Assembly (NCBI RefSeq): GCF_904067045.1
Contig: NZ_CAJFDC010000013.1
Coordinates: 1-64,000 of the forward strand
Direction: 5' to 3'
Source: Pseudomonas sp. FEN
GTDB taxonomy: Bacteria; Pseudomonadota; Gammaproteobacteria; Pseudomonadales; Pseudomonadaceae
DNA: 64,000 bases
Shown here: piece after piece, positions 14,781 to 24,135 of the stretch
Layout of the letters: the number at the start of each line of letters is the position of its first letter
How positions within the stretch are numbered: position 1 is the stretch's first letter
Notes under the pieces: model-generated
Database searches by the model: none
Seen by the model: the letters and a program-made list of their open reading frames with translations, nothing else
What the model was told of the DNA's origin: nothing
Made by a program: the position numbers and the translations under genes

Positions 14781-16446
14781 GGACTACACCGTCGCCGACT
14801 ACCTGCTGACACGGCTCCATCAACTGGGGGTGCACAAGGTGTTCCAGGTACCCGGCGACTACGTATCGGGGTTCATGGACGCCCTGGAACAATCCACCGA
14901 TATCCAGCCGGTTGGCGAAGTCAATGAAATGAGTGCCGCCTACGCCGCCGACGGTTACGCCCGCTATGCCGGGATCGGCGCGGTGTCGCTGCAATACGGC
15001 GTGGGAACCTTCAGCGCGGTGAATGCGATTGCCGGTGCCTATGTCGAGCGCAACCCGGTGGTGGTCATCAGCGCCAGCCCGTCGGCGAAGAACCGCCATA
15101 TCATCTGGTCCGCGGACGTCCTGTTCCACCACTCCACCGGTGACCTGGAGGTTGGACGCAAGGTGTTCGAGAACATCACCGTCGCCTGCGAACTGCTGGA
15201 CGACAGCCGCACCGCGCCGGCGTTGATCGACCGGGCGCTGGTCGCCGCCATCAGCCAGCGCCGACCGATCTACCTGGAAGCCTGGCAGAACGTCTGGGGC
15301 GAACCCTGCGAGGCGCCGACAGGCGAGTTGTCGCCAGTGCCGGCCGCCTGCGATCTGCTGTCGTTGGATGCGGCAGTCGCAACTTCGGTGCAACGCCTGC
15401 GCGAGGCGAAAAAGCCGTTGATCATGCTCGGCATCGAGATCGCCCGTTTCGGCCTGCAAAAGCAGGCACTGCACCTGATCGAAGCCAGCGGCCTGTCCTT
15501 CACCACCTCACTGGAAGCCAAGACCGTTCTCGACGAGAACCACCCGCAATTCATCGGCACCTATGCCGGTACCGCCTCGCGGCTGTGGACCCAGGATCTG
15601 CTGGACCAGACCGACTGCATCCTGGCCCTGGGGGTGATCTTCACCGACGACTACCTGCAACTGCTGAAGAAGGACTTCGGCCAGATCATCCTGGTCAACA
15701 CCCAGCTGGCCCGCACCGGCTTGCAGTATTACCCCCATGTGCCCCTGCCGCAGTACCTCAGCGCACTGACCAGCGCACTCGGCCTGGACGAGAGTTTCCC
15801 TCTGCCCCTGCGGCCACGCGAGCCCCTCGCGCCACTGCTCAAGGCAACCGACCACGACACGCCCCTGAGTTACGAACGGTTCCTCGACACCCTCGCCGAC
15901 TTCGCCCGGGAGCAACGCCTATGGGATAACAGTGCGTTGATCCTCGGTGAAAGCTCGGCGCTGTACGCTGCCAGCAATATCATGGGCATGCCGGAAAACA
16001 GCTTTGTCGCCGATGCCATCTGGGGTTCTCTCGGTCATGAGACCGGTTGCGCCCTGGGCGTGGCCATGGGCGGCCGGCGCCGGCCCCTGGTGGTCGCCGG
16101 CGACGGCGGCTTCATGATGATGTGCCAATCGCTCTCGACCCTGGTGCGCAATCGCGTGAATGCCGTGGTGTTCGTCATGAGCAATGAGGTCTACGCCATC
16201 GAGCAGGCCTTCGTGAACATCAACGCGTTCAAGGAACATGGAGAGTTCGCGCCATTCGACGTCCTGCCAGGCTGGGATTACCTGGCCCTGGCCAAGGGTT
16301 TCGGCGCCAGGGGCTACAAGGTCTCGACCCTGGGAGAACTGCGCGAACTGCTGCTGAAATTGCTGGTGATCGACGAGACCGTACTGGTCCAGGTGGTCAT
16401 TCCACAAAAAGACCTCGCGCCGCAGATCGAACGACTCGCGTCCTGA
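14767..16446 (+). CDS. ThDP-dependent 2-keto-acid decarboxylase (indolepyruvate/phenylpyruvate decarboxylase-like)
   Basis: 559 residues from ATG 14767, preceded by aagggga at the right distance inside the oxidase gene; a start at 14731 is possible but less likely. Domain order PYR (about 1-170, with catalytic Glu in VGEVNEMSAAYAADGYAR), central (about 190-330), PP (about 360-555 with the ThDP/Mg motif GDGGFMMMCQSLSTLVRNRVN). VEVN/EMSAAYAADGYAR and the length fit pyruvate/indolepyruvate/phenylpyruvate decarboxylases rather than acetolactate synthase. It would convert an aryl-pyruvate to the aldehyde and CO2. With the preceding oxidase this makes an amino acid to aldehyde route (Ehrlich- or IPyA-like). 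His catalytic pair not confirmed by eye, so substrate is inference. Confidence 0.85.
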   Translation: MATNKDYTVADYLLTRLHQLGVHKVFQVPGDYVSGFMDALEQSTDIQPVGEVNEMSAAYAADGYARYAGIGAVSLQYGVGTFSAVNAIAGAYVERNPVVVISASPSAKNRHIIWSADVLFHHSTGDLEVGRKVFENITVACELLDDSRTAPALIDRALVAAISQRRPIYLEAWQNVWGEPCEAPTGELSPVPAACDLLSLDAAVATSVQRLREAKKPLIMLGIEIARFGLQKQALHLIEASGLSFTTSLEAKTVLDENHPQFIGTYAGTASRLWTQDLLDQTDCILALGVIFTDDYLQLLKKDFGQIILVNTQLARTGLQYYPHVPLPQYLSALTSALGLDESFPLPLRPREPLAPLLKATDHDTPLSYERFLDTLADFAREQRLWDNSALILGESSALYAASNIMGMPENSFVADAIWGSLGHETGCALGVAMGGRRRPLVVAGDGGFMMMCQSLSTLVRNRVNAVVFVMSNEVYAIEQAFVNINAFKEHGEFAPFDVLPGWDYLALAKGFGARGYKVSTLGELRELLLKLLVIDETVLVQVVIPQKDLAPQIERLAS

Positions 16447-16462
16447 AAGGAGCAATCACTAC

Positions 16463-18475
16463 ATGGCTGTATTGCGTCTTGCTGTCGCTGCCCTGCTGCT
16501 CACCGGCCTGTCCGTGGCCCAGGCCCATACCCATGGTGGCGAAACGGCCGAAGGTCCGAAGCGTTTTACCCCGGTCTCGCCCGACACCGCCTACCTCGAA
16601 GTCCTGCACCAATGCGTCAGCCCGCGGGACACCGACCAGGGTCAGCTGCTCTCGGGCCTGGGCGGTATGCATTACCCCCTGGTCAGCCTGAAGGACGCCG
16701 ATCAGGTCGAAGCCTTCTATAGCCAGGGTATCGCCCTGCAATACGGTTTCAACTTCTCCGAGGCGATCCGCGCCTTCTACCAGGCCAGTCGTTTCGACGA
16801 GGGTGCGGCGATGCCCTATTGGGGGATTGCCTTGTCGGCCAACTCCAATATCAACAGCGACGCCACCCCCGGTTGCGACCAGTTGGCTTATCGCTCGGCG
16901 CAGATCGCCCTGGAACACGCCAATGCCCGGCTCAAGGACCCGGCCGCCAAGGCGCGCTTCAGCGAACGGCAATTGCAGCGTGAAGTCGATTACGCCAAGG
17001 CGTTCCTCAGCGCCTACACCCTGCGAGAGGGCAAGGTCAGTCTCGATGACGCGGGCAAACGGCACTACGCCGACGCCATGAAAGAACTGTCGCAGACCTA
17101 TTTCGATGACCTCGATGCGGCCACCCTCTACGCCGATGCCCTGCTCAACCTCACCCCCTGGAAATGGTGGGACGGCGAGGAAGCGGTCTCCGATGAAGTC
17201 CAGCCGACACCGGCGGCCGATGAGGCGCTGCAAGTGCTCAACCGTGTGCTGGTGCAGGACAAACTGCACACCGGCGCCAATCACTTCTACATCCACGCCA
17301 TCGAGGAGTCGCCCTTCCCCGACAGCGGGCTACCCATGGCCAATCGCTTCCGCGAGCAGAACCCGGCCATCGGTCATCTGGTGCACATGGCCTCGCACAT
17401 CTACCAGCGCACCGGCAATAACGCCCTGGCCAGCATCGCCAACTACACGGCGGTCTCGGTGGACCGCGCCTACGCCCACCAGGTCGACCCGCAGAGCCCT
17501 TACCCGTTGCACTACCTGGGCCACAACATTCACTTCCTGATCTGGACCCTGTCCATTGAAGGCCGCCAGAACGAAGCCATGAACATGGCCGAGGAACTGG
17601 TGGAAAACACCACCCGCTATTCGGCGCTGGAGTTCCTCTGCAAGCAGTACCCCGACGAGATCCGCACCAAGACCGACTATTTCTATGCGGTGCCTTACTA
17701 CTTCGCCGTACGCTTCCAGGATTGGAATGCGCTGGAGCGTATCGAGCCGAAGATTGAGCAAGGTCTGAAGACCATCAACGATAGCTGCGCCCAGGCCGAC
17801 CAGGACTGGAAGCCACTGGCCGCGCCGTACACCCGGGTCATGGCCGCTTATGCCAAGGCTTATCGGCAACTGGCCCTGAATGGGCTGGATAATACCGCGG
17901 CCAATGAGGCCCTCAAGGGCTACTGGCAGGCGGTGACGGACACCTTGAAAGCCACGCCGGACCTCAATTACGGCAATAACAAGGCGACGGAATTGTTCCG
18001 CATCGCCAATCTGGTCCTGCTGAACAAGGCCCTGGACAGTAGTAGCGGCAAGCTCGACCTGGCCTCGCTGCGGGAAACCGCCGCGAAGGTATTCGGCAAG
18101 GACCCTTCGCAGGCTCTGGCCACTGACCTCAAGTCACTCCAGGGCGATCACCAGGAGCAGATCATCGGCGCCTGGCGCAAGGCGGTCGCGATCCAGGATG
18201 CCTTGAACTACAACGAGCCACCCGACTGGTATTACACCCTGCGCGAATCCCTGGGCTACGCGTTGTTGGCCCAGGGCAAAGCCGATGAAGCCGAAAAGGT
18301 CTTCCGGCAAGACCTGGCGGGCAATCGCCTCAGCGGTCGCTCGCTCAACGGGCTGAAGCTCAGTCTGCGGCAGCAGCCGGGCAAGACGGTGCCGGCGCTG
18401 CTTGACGAACAACTACAGAATGCCTGGCGCAACGCGACCATCAGCGCCGCGCCATCAGGCTTCAGCACACAATAA
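16463..18475 (+). CDS. Secreted tetratricopeptide-repeat protein
   Basis: 670 residues with a signal peptide (MAVLRLAVAALLLTGLSVAQA, cleavage near residue 21). It is alpha-helical with TPR-like units. An N-terminal block reading YSQGIALQYGFNFSEAIRAF and MPYWGIALSANSNIN is the signature of a widespread family of periplasmic TPR proteins of unknown role. Two early His residues (HTHGG) follow the signal. The gene starts 16 bases after the decarboxylase with gaaaggag as ribosome site, so it is probably the third gene of the oxidase operon. It might be an assembly or binding partner rather than an enzyme. A REP-rich gap follows. Confidence 0.85.
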   Translation: MAVLRLAVAALLLTGLSVAQAHTHGGETAEGPKRFTPVSPDTAYLEVLHQCVSPRDTDQGQLLSGLGGMHYPLVSLKDADQVEAFYSQGIALQYGFNFSEAIRAFYQASRFDEGAAMPYWGIALSANSNINSDATPGCDQLAYRSAQIALEHANARLKDPAAKARFSERQLQREVDYAKAFLSAYTLREGKVSLDDAGKRHYADAMKELSQTYFDDLDAATLYADALLNLTPWKWWDGEEAVSDEVQPTPAADEALQVLNRVLVQDKLHTGANHFYIHAIEESPFPDSGLPMANRFREQNPAIGHLVHMASHIYQRTGNNALASIANYTAVSVDRAYAHQVDPQSPYPLHYLGHNIHFLIWTLSIEGRQNEAMNMAEELVENTTRYSALEFLCKQYPDEIRTKTDYFYAVPYYFAVRFQDWNALERIEPKIEQGLKTINDSCAQADQDWKPLAAPYTRVMAAYAKAYRQLALNGLDNTAANEALKGYWQAVTDTLKATPDLNYGNNKATELFRIANLVLLNKALDSSSGKLDLASLRETAAKVFGKDPSQALATDLKSLQGDHQEQIIGAWRKAVAIQDALNYNEPPDWYYTLRESLGYALLAQGKADEAEKVFRQDLAGNRLSGRSLNGLKLSLRQQPGKTVPALLDEQLQNAWRNATISAAPSGFSTQ

Positions 18476-18489
18476 TTGCTCACACCGTT

Positions 18490-18650
18490 CTGTAGGAGCA
18501 GGGCTTGCCCGCGAAGCTTTTGGCGCCATCAAGGGCCTCTTCGCTGCGATGCGGCGTCCCGACAAGCCAGGCTCCACAAGGGACCGGGCTCGACGATAGT
18601 TCGCGGCGAAACACGGACCTATTGCAGGAGCTGGCTTGCCGGCAATGGCG
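18490..18650. repeat. REP-like elements downstream of the TPR gene
   Basis: Two degenerate copies of the local palindrome: tgtaggagcagggcttgccc at 18491, with a loose inverted copy near 18566, and a second fragment aggagctggcttgccggca near 18624. The roughly 220-base gap between the TPR gene and the lipoprotein gene holds no gene that I can see. Confidence 0.55.
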
Positions 18651-18695
18651 GCGGTGAATCCAGTATCGCCATCGCTACCAAGCCTGGAACCCGGG

Positions 18696-19106
18696 TCAGC
18701 CCGGCATGCACTGGAAGTCACCGGTCTGGGCGACCTGCTTGCCATGGGAGTCCATCAGGCGGGCACTGACTTCCTGACCCAGGCTCGACTCCACCAACTT
18801 GTAGTGCTCGCCGGCCTTGAACTGGTTGTAGCTGACTTCGCCCGAGCAGTCCTGCTGGTTGCCATCGCCCCAGGGAACCTCCACCAGCATCACGTCCAGC
18901 TTGTGGGCGCCGGGAGGCACTTCGAAGAAACGCCCGTCATCGATTTTCTTGCCATCGACCTTCTCGGCGAGCAGGTCGTTCGGCGCTTCATCCTGCAGAC
19001 CGATCCAGGCCTGGCTCGGGTCCGCCTTCGGCATGGGGCCGGCACACGCGGACAGCAGAAAGGCCAGGCCCAGGGTTGGAAGCAGCATCAGGGGTTTGAA
19101 TGTCAT
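18696..19106 (-). CDS. Predicted lipoprotein, tandem paralog A
   Basis: 136 residues. Signal peptide with lipobox LLSAC (LGLAFLLSACAGP), so lipid-anchored after cleavage by signal peptidase II. The mature part reads PKADPSQAWIGLQ, DLLAEKVDGKKIDDGRFFEV and YNQFKAGEHYKLVES, and matches the neighbouring gene 19137-19541 nearly throughout. Aspartate after the lipid Cys is absent (Ala-Gly), so outer-membrane sorting is expected. It lies 30 bases downstream of its paralog, probably in one operon. Function unknown. Confidence 0.85.
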   Translation of the reverse strand: MTFKPLMLLPTLGLAFLLSACAGPMPKADPSQAWIGLQDEAPNDLLAEKVDGKKIDDGRFFEVPPGAHKLDVMLVEVPWGDGNQQDCSGEVSYNQFKAGEHYKLVESSLGQEVSARLMDSHGKQVAQTGDFQCMPG

Positions 19107-19136
19107 GGTGGTCTACCTCAAAAATGAAAAAGTCGG

Positions 19137-19541
19137 TCAGATGCAGGAAAACTTCTTGGACTGGGCCACGGTCGCGCCTTGCTCATTCACCAGTTCGGCG
19201 CCCACATTGGCGCCCGCCCCCGACTCCACCAGGTGATAGTGCTTGCCCGCCTTGAACTGGTCGTACTCCACCTGGCCGGTGCACTCGGGCTGCGCCGAAT
19301 TACCATTGGCGCCCTGGACCAGGATCATTTGCAGATCGTGTTTACCCGGCGCCACCTCGAAGTAGCGGCCATCGTCGACGCGCTTGCCATCCACGCGCTC
19401 GGCCAGCAGGCTGTCGCTGGAACCCTGGCCGAGGCCGATCCAGGCTTCGCTCGGATCAGCCTTGGGTACCGGTGCCGCGCAAGCGGACAGCAGGCCAACC
19501 AGTCCAAGGGTCGAAATCAGCATCAGCGGCTTAAGTGTCAT
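19137..19541 (-). CDS. Predicted lipoprotein, tandem paralog B
   Basis: 134 residues from ATG 19541 (MTLKPLMLISTLGL), preceded by gagagga at good spacing. An upstream in-frame extension to 19643 is not needed. Lipobox GLLSACAAP. The mature sequence repeats that of paralog A: PKADPSEAWIGLGQ, LLAERVDGKRVDDGRYFEV, YDQFKAGKHYHLVES. The two genes are a local duplication that has diverged to perhaps half identity by eye. It is the upstream gene of the pair, with the promoter region toward 19560-19740, shared with the divergent RND operon. Confidence 0.85.
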   Translation of the reverse strand: MTLKPLMLISTLGLVGLLSACAAPVPKADPSEAWIGLGQGSSDSLLAERVDGKRVDDGRYFEVAPGKHDLQMILVQGANGNSAQPECTGQVEYDQFKAGKHYHLVESGAGANVGAELVNEQGATVAQSKKFSCI

Positions 19542-19760
19542 CGAATGAATTCCTCTCATATTCAAGGGCTGTATCGCTGGACGGAAAGTCCGTCTAATCG
19601 AGGCCAAGAGTGGTGAAATAGAGGCGTTTGTACAAATGAACACACATGAAGGGTTTTTCAGTCGCTATCTAAAAGATCCTTCATGTTGGTGAAAGCCAAA
19701 CGTTAAGTTCCAAGGACAAGACTGCCGGGGTTCGCAATTCCACTCCCCGGAGGTTCAGGC

Positions 19761-22700
19761 ATGCTCGGGCTGGTAAAGACCGCACTGCTCAAGCCCTACA
19801 CGTTTATCGTGTTGGCGATATTCATCTGCATCATCGGGCCGTTGGCGGCCCTGCGTACCCCCACCGACGTGTTTCCCGATATCGGTATTCCAGTGGTCGC
19901 GGTGGTCTGGCAATACACCGGCCTGTCTCCCGAAGACATGGCCGGCCGGGTGATCTATACCTACGAACGCTCCTTGAGCTCGACGGTCAACGACATCGAA
20001 CACCTCGAGTCGCAATCGCTGCCGGGCATGGGTATCGTCAAGATCTTCTTCCAGCCGGGCGTCGATATCCGCACCGCCAACGCCCAGGTGACCGCGGTCT
20101 CGCAGACCGTGCTCAAGCAAATGCCACCGGGCATCACCCCGCCGCTGATCCTCAACTACAGCGCCTCGACGGTGCCGATCCTGCAGATGGCGTTCTCCAG
20201 CCCGACGCTGTCGGAAGCGAAGATCCGCGACCTGGTGCAGAACAATATCCGCCTGCCACTGACCGCCGTGCCGGGCCTCGCGCTCCCTACCCCGATGGGC
20301 GGCAAGCAGCGCCAGATCACCCTTGACCTCGACCCGCAAGCGCTGGCCGCCAAGGGCCTCTCGGCGCAGGACGTGGGCAACGCCCTGGCCGCGCAGAACC
20401 AGATCATTCCGGTGGGTACCGCGAAACTCGGCCCCTACGAATACACCGTACTGCTGAACAACAGCCCGAAAGTCATCGAGGAACTCAACGACCTGCCGAT
20501 CAAGACCGTCGACGGAGCCCTGATCACCATCGGCCAGGTGGCCCACGTGCGCGACGGCTCGCCGCCGCAGACCAATATCGTGCGGGTCGACGGTCGTCGC
20601 GCGGTGCTGATGCCGGCGATGAAGAACGGCAATATCTCCACCCTGTCGATCGTCGACGGCATCCGCAACATGCTGCCGCTGATCAACGAAACCCTGCCGC
20701 CGGCGCTCAAGACTTCCTTGCTGGGTGACGCCTCGGTGTTCGTCAAGCAGTCGGTGGGCAGCGTGGCCCGCGAGGGCATCATCGCCGCATTGCTGACCAG
20801 TGCGATGATCCTGCTGTTCCTCGGCAGCTGGCGCTCGACCCTGATCATCGCCGCCTCGATTCCGCTGGCGGTGCTCTCGGCCATCGCCCTGCTGGCCGCC
20901 ACCGGCCAGACCCTCAACGTCATGACCCTCGGCGGGTTGGCGCTGGCGGTGGGGATCCTGGTGGACGATGCGACGGTGACCATCGAGAACATCAACTGGC
21001 ACCTGGAACAGGGCAAGGCGGTCAAGGACGCGATCCTCGACGGCGCGAAGCAGATCGTCGGCCCGGCCTTCGTCTCGCTGCTGTGTATCTGCATCGTGTT
21101 CGTGCCGATGTTCATGCTCCAAGGTATCGCCGGTTTCCTGTTCCGGCCGATGGCCCTGGCGGTGATCTTCGCCATGGCCAGCTCCTTCATTCTGTCGCGG
21201 ACCCTGGTGCCGACCCTGGCGATGTTCCTGCTCAAGCCGCATGTGGTCGAGGGCGGCAGCGGCCACCATCCTGAAGATGAATTCATCAACCATCACGAAG
21301 GTGAACAGCACCGCAAGCCACGCAATCGCCTGCTGCAAGCCGTGTTGAACTTCCAGCAGAGCTTCGAACGCGGTTTCTCCACGGTGCGCGACGTCTATCA
21401 CGGCCTGCTGCAACTCGCGCTGGGTTGCCGCAAGCGTTTCCTGCTGGGTTTCCTGGCCTGCGTGCTGGCGTCCTTCAGCCTGCTGCCGAGTCTGGGCGAG
21501 GACTTCTTCCCGGCCACCGACGCCGGCGCCCTGGCCCTGCACGTGCGTCTGCCGCTGGGCACGCGGATCGAGGAAAGCGCCGCGACGTTCGACCGTATCG
21601 AAGCGCGGATCCGCGAAGTGATTCCCGCCGAAGAGCTGGACAATATCGTCGACAACATCGGTATTCCATTGAGCGGTATCGACATGGCCTATAGCAGCAG
21701 CGGCACCATCGGTCCGCAGGACGGCGATATCCAGGTCACCCTCAAGGCCGATCACCAGCCCACCGCCGACTATGTGAAAAAGCTGCGCACGGCCTTGCCG
21801 GAAAGCTTCCCCGGCAGCCACTTCGCCTTCCTTCCGGCGGATATCAGCAGCCAGATCCTCAACTTCGGCGCGCCGGCCCCGCTGGACGTGAAAATCTCCG
21901 GACGCAGTGCCGAGGAAAACCGCGTCTTCGCCCTCGAACTGCAACGACGCCTGCAACACGTACCGGGGATCGCCGACCTGCGGATCCAGCAATCGGTCGG
22001 CTACCCGTCGCTGCAGGTGAAGGTCGACCGTCTGCGCGCCAAGGGCCTGGGCATCACCGAGCGGGACGTCACCAACAGCATGGTCGCCTCGCTGGCGGGC
22101 AGCTCCCAGGTGGCGCCGACCTTCTGGCTCAACCCGGCCAACGGCGTATCCTATGGCGTGGTCGCGGCCACTCCGCAATACCGCCTGGACAGCCTGCCAT
22201 CACTGGAAGCGTTGCCGGTCACTGGCAGCAATGGCCAGTCGCAGATCCTCGGCGGCCTGGCGACCATCAATCGGGTGCAGAGCCCGGCGGTGGTCACCCA
22301 CTACAACATCCAGCCAACCCTGGACATCTACGCCAGCGTGCAAGGTCGAGACCTCGGCGCGGTGGCCCATGACATCCAGAAGATCCTCGACGATGCCTCC
22401 TCCTTGCGCCCCAAGGGCGCGATTGTCAGCCTGCACGGGCAGATCGACGCCTTGCATGAAGCCTTCAGCGGCCTGAGCTTCGGCCTGCTCGGCGCCGTGG
22501 TGCTGATCTACCTGCTGATCGTGGTCAACTTCCAATCCTGGGTCGACCCGTTCGTGATCATCACCGCCCTGCCCGCCGCCCTGGCCGGGATCGTCTGGAT
22601 GCTGTTCCTCAGCGGCACCTCGCTATCGGTGCCGGCCCTGACCGGAGCCATCCTGTGCATGGGCGTGGCCACCGCCAACTCGATCCTGGTGGTGAGCTTC

Positions 22701-22979
22701 TGCCGCGAACGCCTGGCCGAACACGGCGATGCCCTCAAGGCTGCGCTGGAAGCCGGCTACACCCGCTTCCGCCCAGTGTGCATGACCGCCCTGGCGATGA
22801 TCATCGGCATGTTGCCGCTGGCCCTTTCCGAAGAACAGAACGCCCCTCTCGGACGCGCCGTGATCGGCGGTCTGATCCTCGCGACCACCGCCACCCTGCT
22901 GTTCGTCCCCGTGGTGTTCAGCCTGGTACATGGTCGTCAACCTATTCGCGCCGTAGCTGGAGAAAACACCCATGACTGA
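19761..22979 (+). CDS. RND efflux transporter, inner-membrane pump subunit
   Basis: 1072 residues, the full length of an RND pump: helix 1 (PYTFIVLAIFICIIG), a periplasmic loop, helices 2-6, then the repeat in the second half. The proton-relay Asp pair is seen in GGLALAVGILVDDATVTIEN of helix 4. A long cytoplasmic insert after helix 6 is His/Glu-rich (HHPEDEFINHHEGEQHRKP), unusual and possibly metal binding. It drives export of hydrophobic compounds through a tripartite channel. Its stop overlaps the adaptor start by 8 bases. Subfamily not assigned; the N-terminal spelling (PTDVFPDIGIPV) is closest to AcrB-like pumps of the multidrug/solvent group. First gene of the operon. Confidence 0.93.
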   Translation: MLGLVKTALLKPYTFIVLAIFICIIGPLAALRTPTDVFPDIGIPVVAVVWQYTGLSPEDMAGRVIYTYERSLSSTVNDIEHLESQSLPGMGIVKIFFQPGVDIRTANAQVTAVSQTVLKQMPPGITPPLILNYSASTVPILQMAFSSPTLSEAKIRDLVQNNIRLPLTAVPGLALPTPMGGKQRQITLDLDPQALAAKGLSAQDVGNALAAQNQIIPVGTAKLGPYEYTVLLNNSPKVIEELNDLPIKTVDGALITIGQVAHVRDGSPPQTNIVRVDGRRAVLMPAMKNGNISTLSIVDGIRNMLPLINETLPPALKTSLLGDASVFVKQSVGSVAREGIIAALLTSAMILLFLGSWRSTLIIAASIPLAVLSAIALLAATGQTLNVMTLGGLALAVGILVDDATVTIENINWHLEQGKAVKDAILDGAKQIVGPAFVSLLCICIVFVPMFMLQGIAGFLFRPMALAVIFAMASSFILSRTLVPTLAMFLLKPHVVEGGSGHHPEDEFINHHEGEQHRKPRNRLLQAVLNFQQSFERGFSTVRDVYHGLLQLALGCRKRFLLGFLACVLASFSLLPSLGEDFFPATDAGALALHVRLPLGTRIEESAATFDRIEARIREVIPAEELDNIVDNIGIPLSGIDMAYSSSGTIGPQDGDIQVTLKADHQPTADYVKKLRTALPESFPGSHFAFLPADISSQILNFGAPAPLDVKISGRSAEENRVFALELQRRLQHVPGIADLRIQQSVGYPSLQVKVDRLRAKGLGITERDVTNSMVASLAGSSQVAPTFWLNPANGVSYGVVAATPQYRLDSLPSLEALPVTGSNGQSQILGGLATINRVQSPAVVTHYNIQPTLDIYASVQGRDLGAVAHDIQKILDDASSLRPKGAIVSLHGQIDALHEAFSGLSFGLLGAVVLIYLLIVVNFQSWVDPFVIITALPAALAGIVWMLFLSGTSLSVPALTGAILCMGVATANSILVVSFCRERLAEHGDALKAALEAGYTRFRPVCMTALAMIIGMLPLALSEEQNAPLGRAVIGGLILATTATLLFVPVVFSLVHGRQPIRAVAGENTHD

Positions 22980-24135
22980 TCGCAAACCTTCAGGCAAACG
23001 CCTGCTTTACCTGGGCGTCGGCGGGCTGACCCTGGCCGCCTTGCTGGTCGCCAACGGGATTGCCGCGCGGACCCGCCATGAAAAGGCGGTGACCGCCTGG
23101 ACCGAAACCGCCGCCGTGCCCATGGTCAGTGTCTTCAAGCCGGCACAGAACGCCGCCGGCGATACCCTGCGTCTGCCGGCCCACCTGGAAGCCTGGAGCA
23201 AGGCGCCGATCCATGCGCGGGTCAGCGGTTATCTGAAAGACTGGAAAACCGACATCGGCAGCCAGGTCAAGGCCGGCCAGATATTGGCCGAAATCGACAG
23301 CCCGGACCTCGACCAGCAGGTCGCCCAGGCCCACGCCCACCTGCTGCAGGAACAGGCCAACGCACGCCTGGCCCAGACCACCGCCACGCGCTGGCAGAAC
23401 CTGGTACAGACCCACTCGGTATCGCGCCAGGAAGCCGATGAAAAGAGCTCCAACGCCGCCGCGGCCAAGGCCAATGCCGAAGCCGCGACGGCCGACTATG
23501 CGCGGCTGTCGGCCCTGGAAGCGTACAAGACCATCCGCGCGCCTTTCGCCGGCACCATCACCGCGCGCAATACCGATATCGGCCAATTGATCAAAGCCGA
23601 CAACGACAGTGATCCGGAGCTCTTCGACATCGCCGATACCCATCAACTGCGGCTCTACGTGCCCATCCCACAGAACTACGCCAGCGTGATCCATCCTGGC
23701 CTCGAAGTGAAATTGAGCGTGCCGGAACATCCGGGCCGACAGTTCAACGCCAAACTGGTGGGCAATTCCACCGCCGTCGACTCGCGCTCCGGGACCTTGC
23801 TGGCGCAGTTCGTCGCCGAGAACCCGGATAACGCGCTGATGCCGGGTGACTATGCCGAGGCGACCCTGCCGATCCCGGCGGACACCCACGGCGTCAGCAT
23901 TCCCGCCAGCGCCTTGATCTTCCGCGCCCAGGGCACCCAGGTGGCCGTGCTGGACGCCCAGTCCCATGTGCACCTGCGCGACATCCATATCGGCCTGGAC
24001 CTGGGCGAACGCCTGGTCATCGACCAGGGCCTGAAACCCGCCGACACCGTGATCGACAACCCGCCGGATGCCCTGCGCGAAGGCGACCCGGTGAAACTCG
24101 CCGACGCCGGAGGCCCACATGTCCCCAAGGCTTAA
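22972..24135 (+). CDS. RND efflux periplasmic adaptor (membrane-fusion protein)
   Basis: 387 residues. An N-terminal membrane anchor (LLYLGVGGLTLAALLVANGIA) is followed by the barrel/lipoyl half motif (SGYLKDWKTDIGSQVKAGQILAEIDSPDL, split over positions about 80-110) and an alpha-hairpin rich in Ala and Gln (QAHAHLLQEQANARLAQTTA). The second lipoyl half is IRAPFAGTITARNTDIGQLI. This is the HlyD/AcrA-type adaptor that joins the pump to the outer-membrane channel. It sits between the pump and channel genes, overlapping both, so the three are translationally coupled. Confidence 0.93.
   Translation: MTDRKPSGKRLLYLGVGGLTLAALLVANGIAARTRHEKAVTAWTETAAVPMVSVFKPAQNAAGDTLRLPAHLEAWSKAPIHARVSGYLKDWKTDIGSQVKAGQILAEIDSPDLDQQVAQAHAHLLQEQANARLAQTTATRWQNLVQTHSVSRQEADEKSSNAAAAKANAEAATADYARLSALEAYKTIRAPFAGTITARNTDIGQLIKADNDSDPELFDIADTHQLRLYVPIPQNYASVIHPGLEVKLSVPEHPGRQFNAKLVGNSTAVDSRSGTLLAQFVAENPDNALMPGDYAEATLPIPADTHGVSIPASALIFRAQGTQVAVLDAQSHVHLRDIHIGLDLGERLVIDQGLKPADTVIDNPPDALREGDPVKLADAGGPHVPKA

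Noticed and set aside
19755..22178. 807-codon minus-strand frame under the RND pump
   Set aside because: Antisense of a conserved RND protein; composition dominated by Arg, Gly, His and Gln, with no motif.
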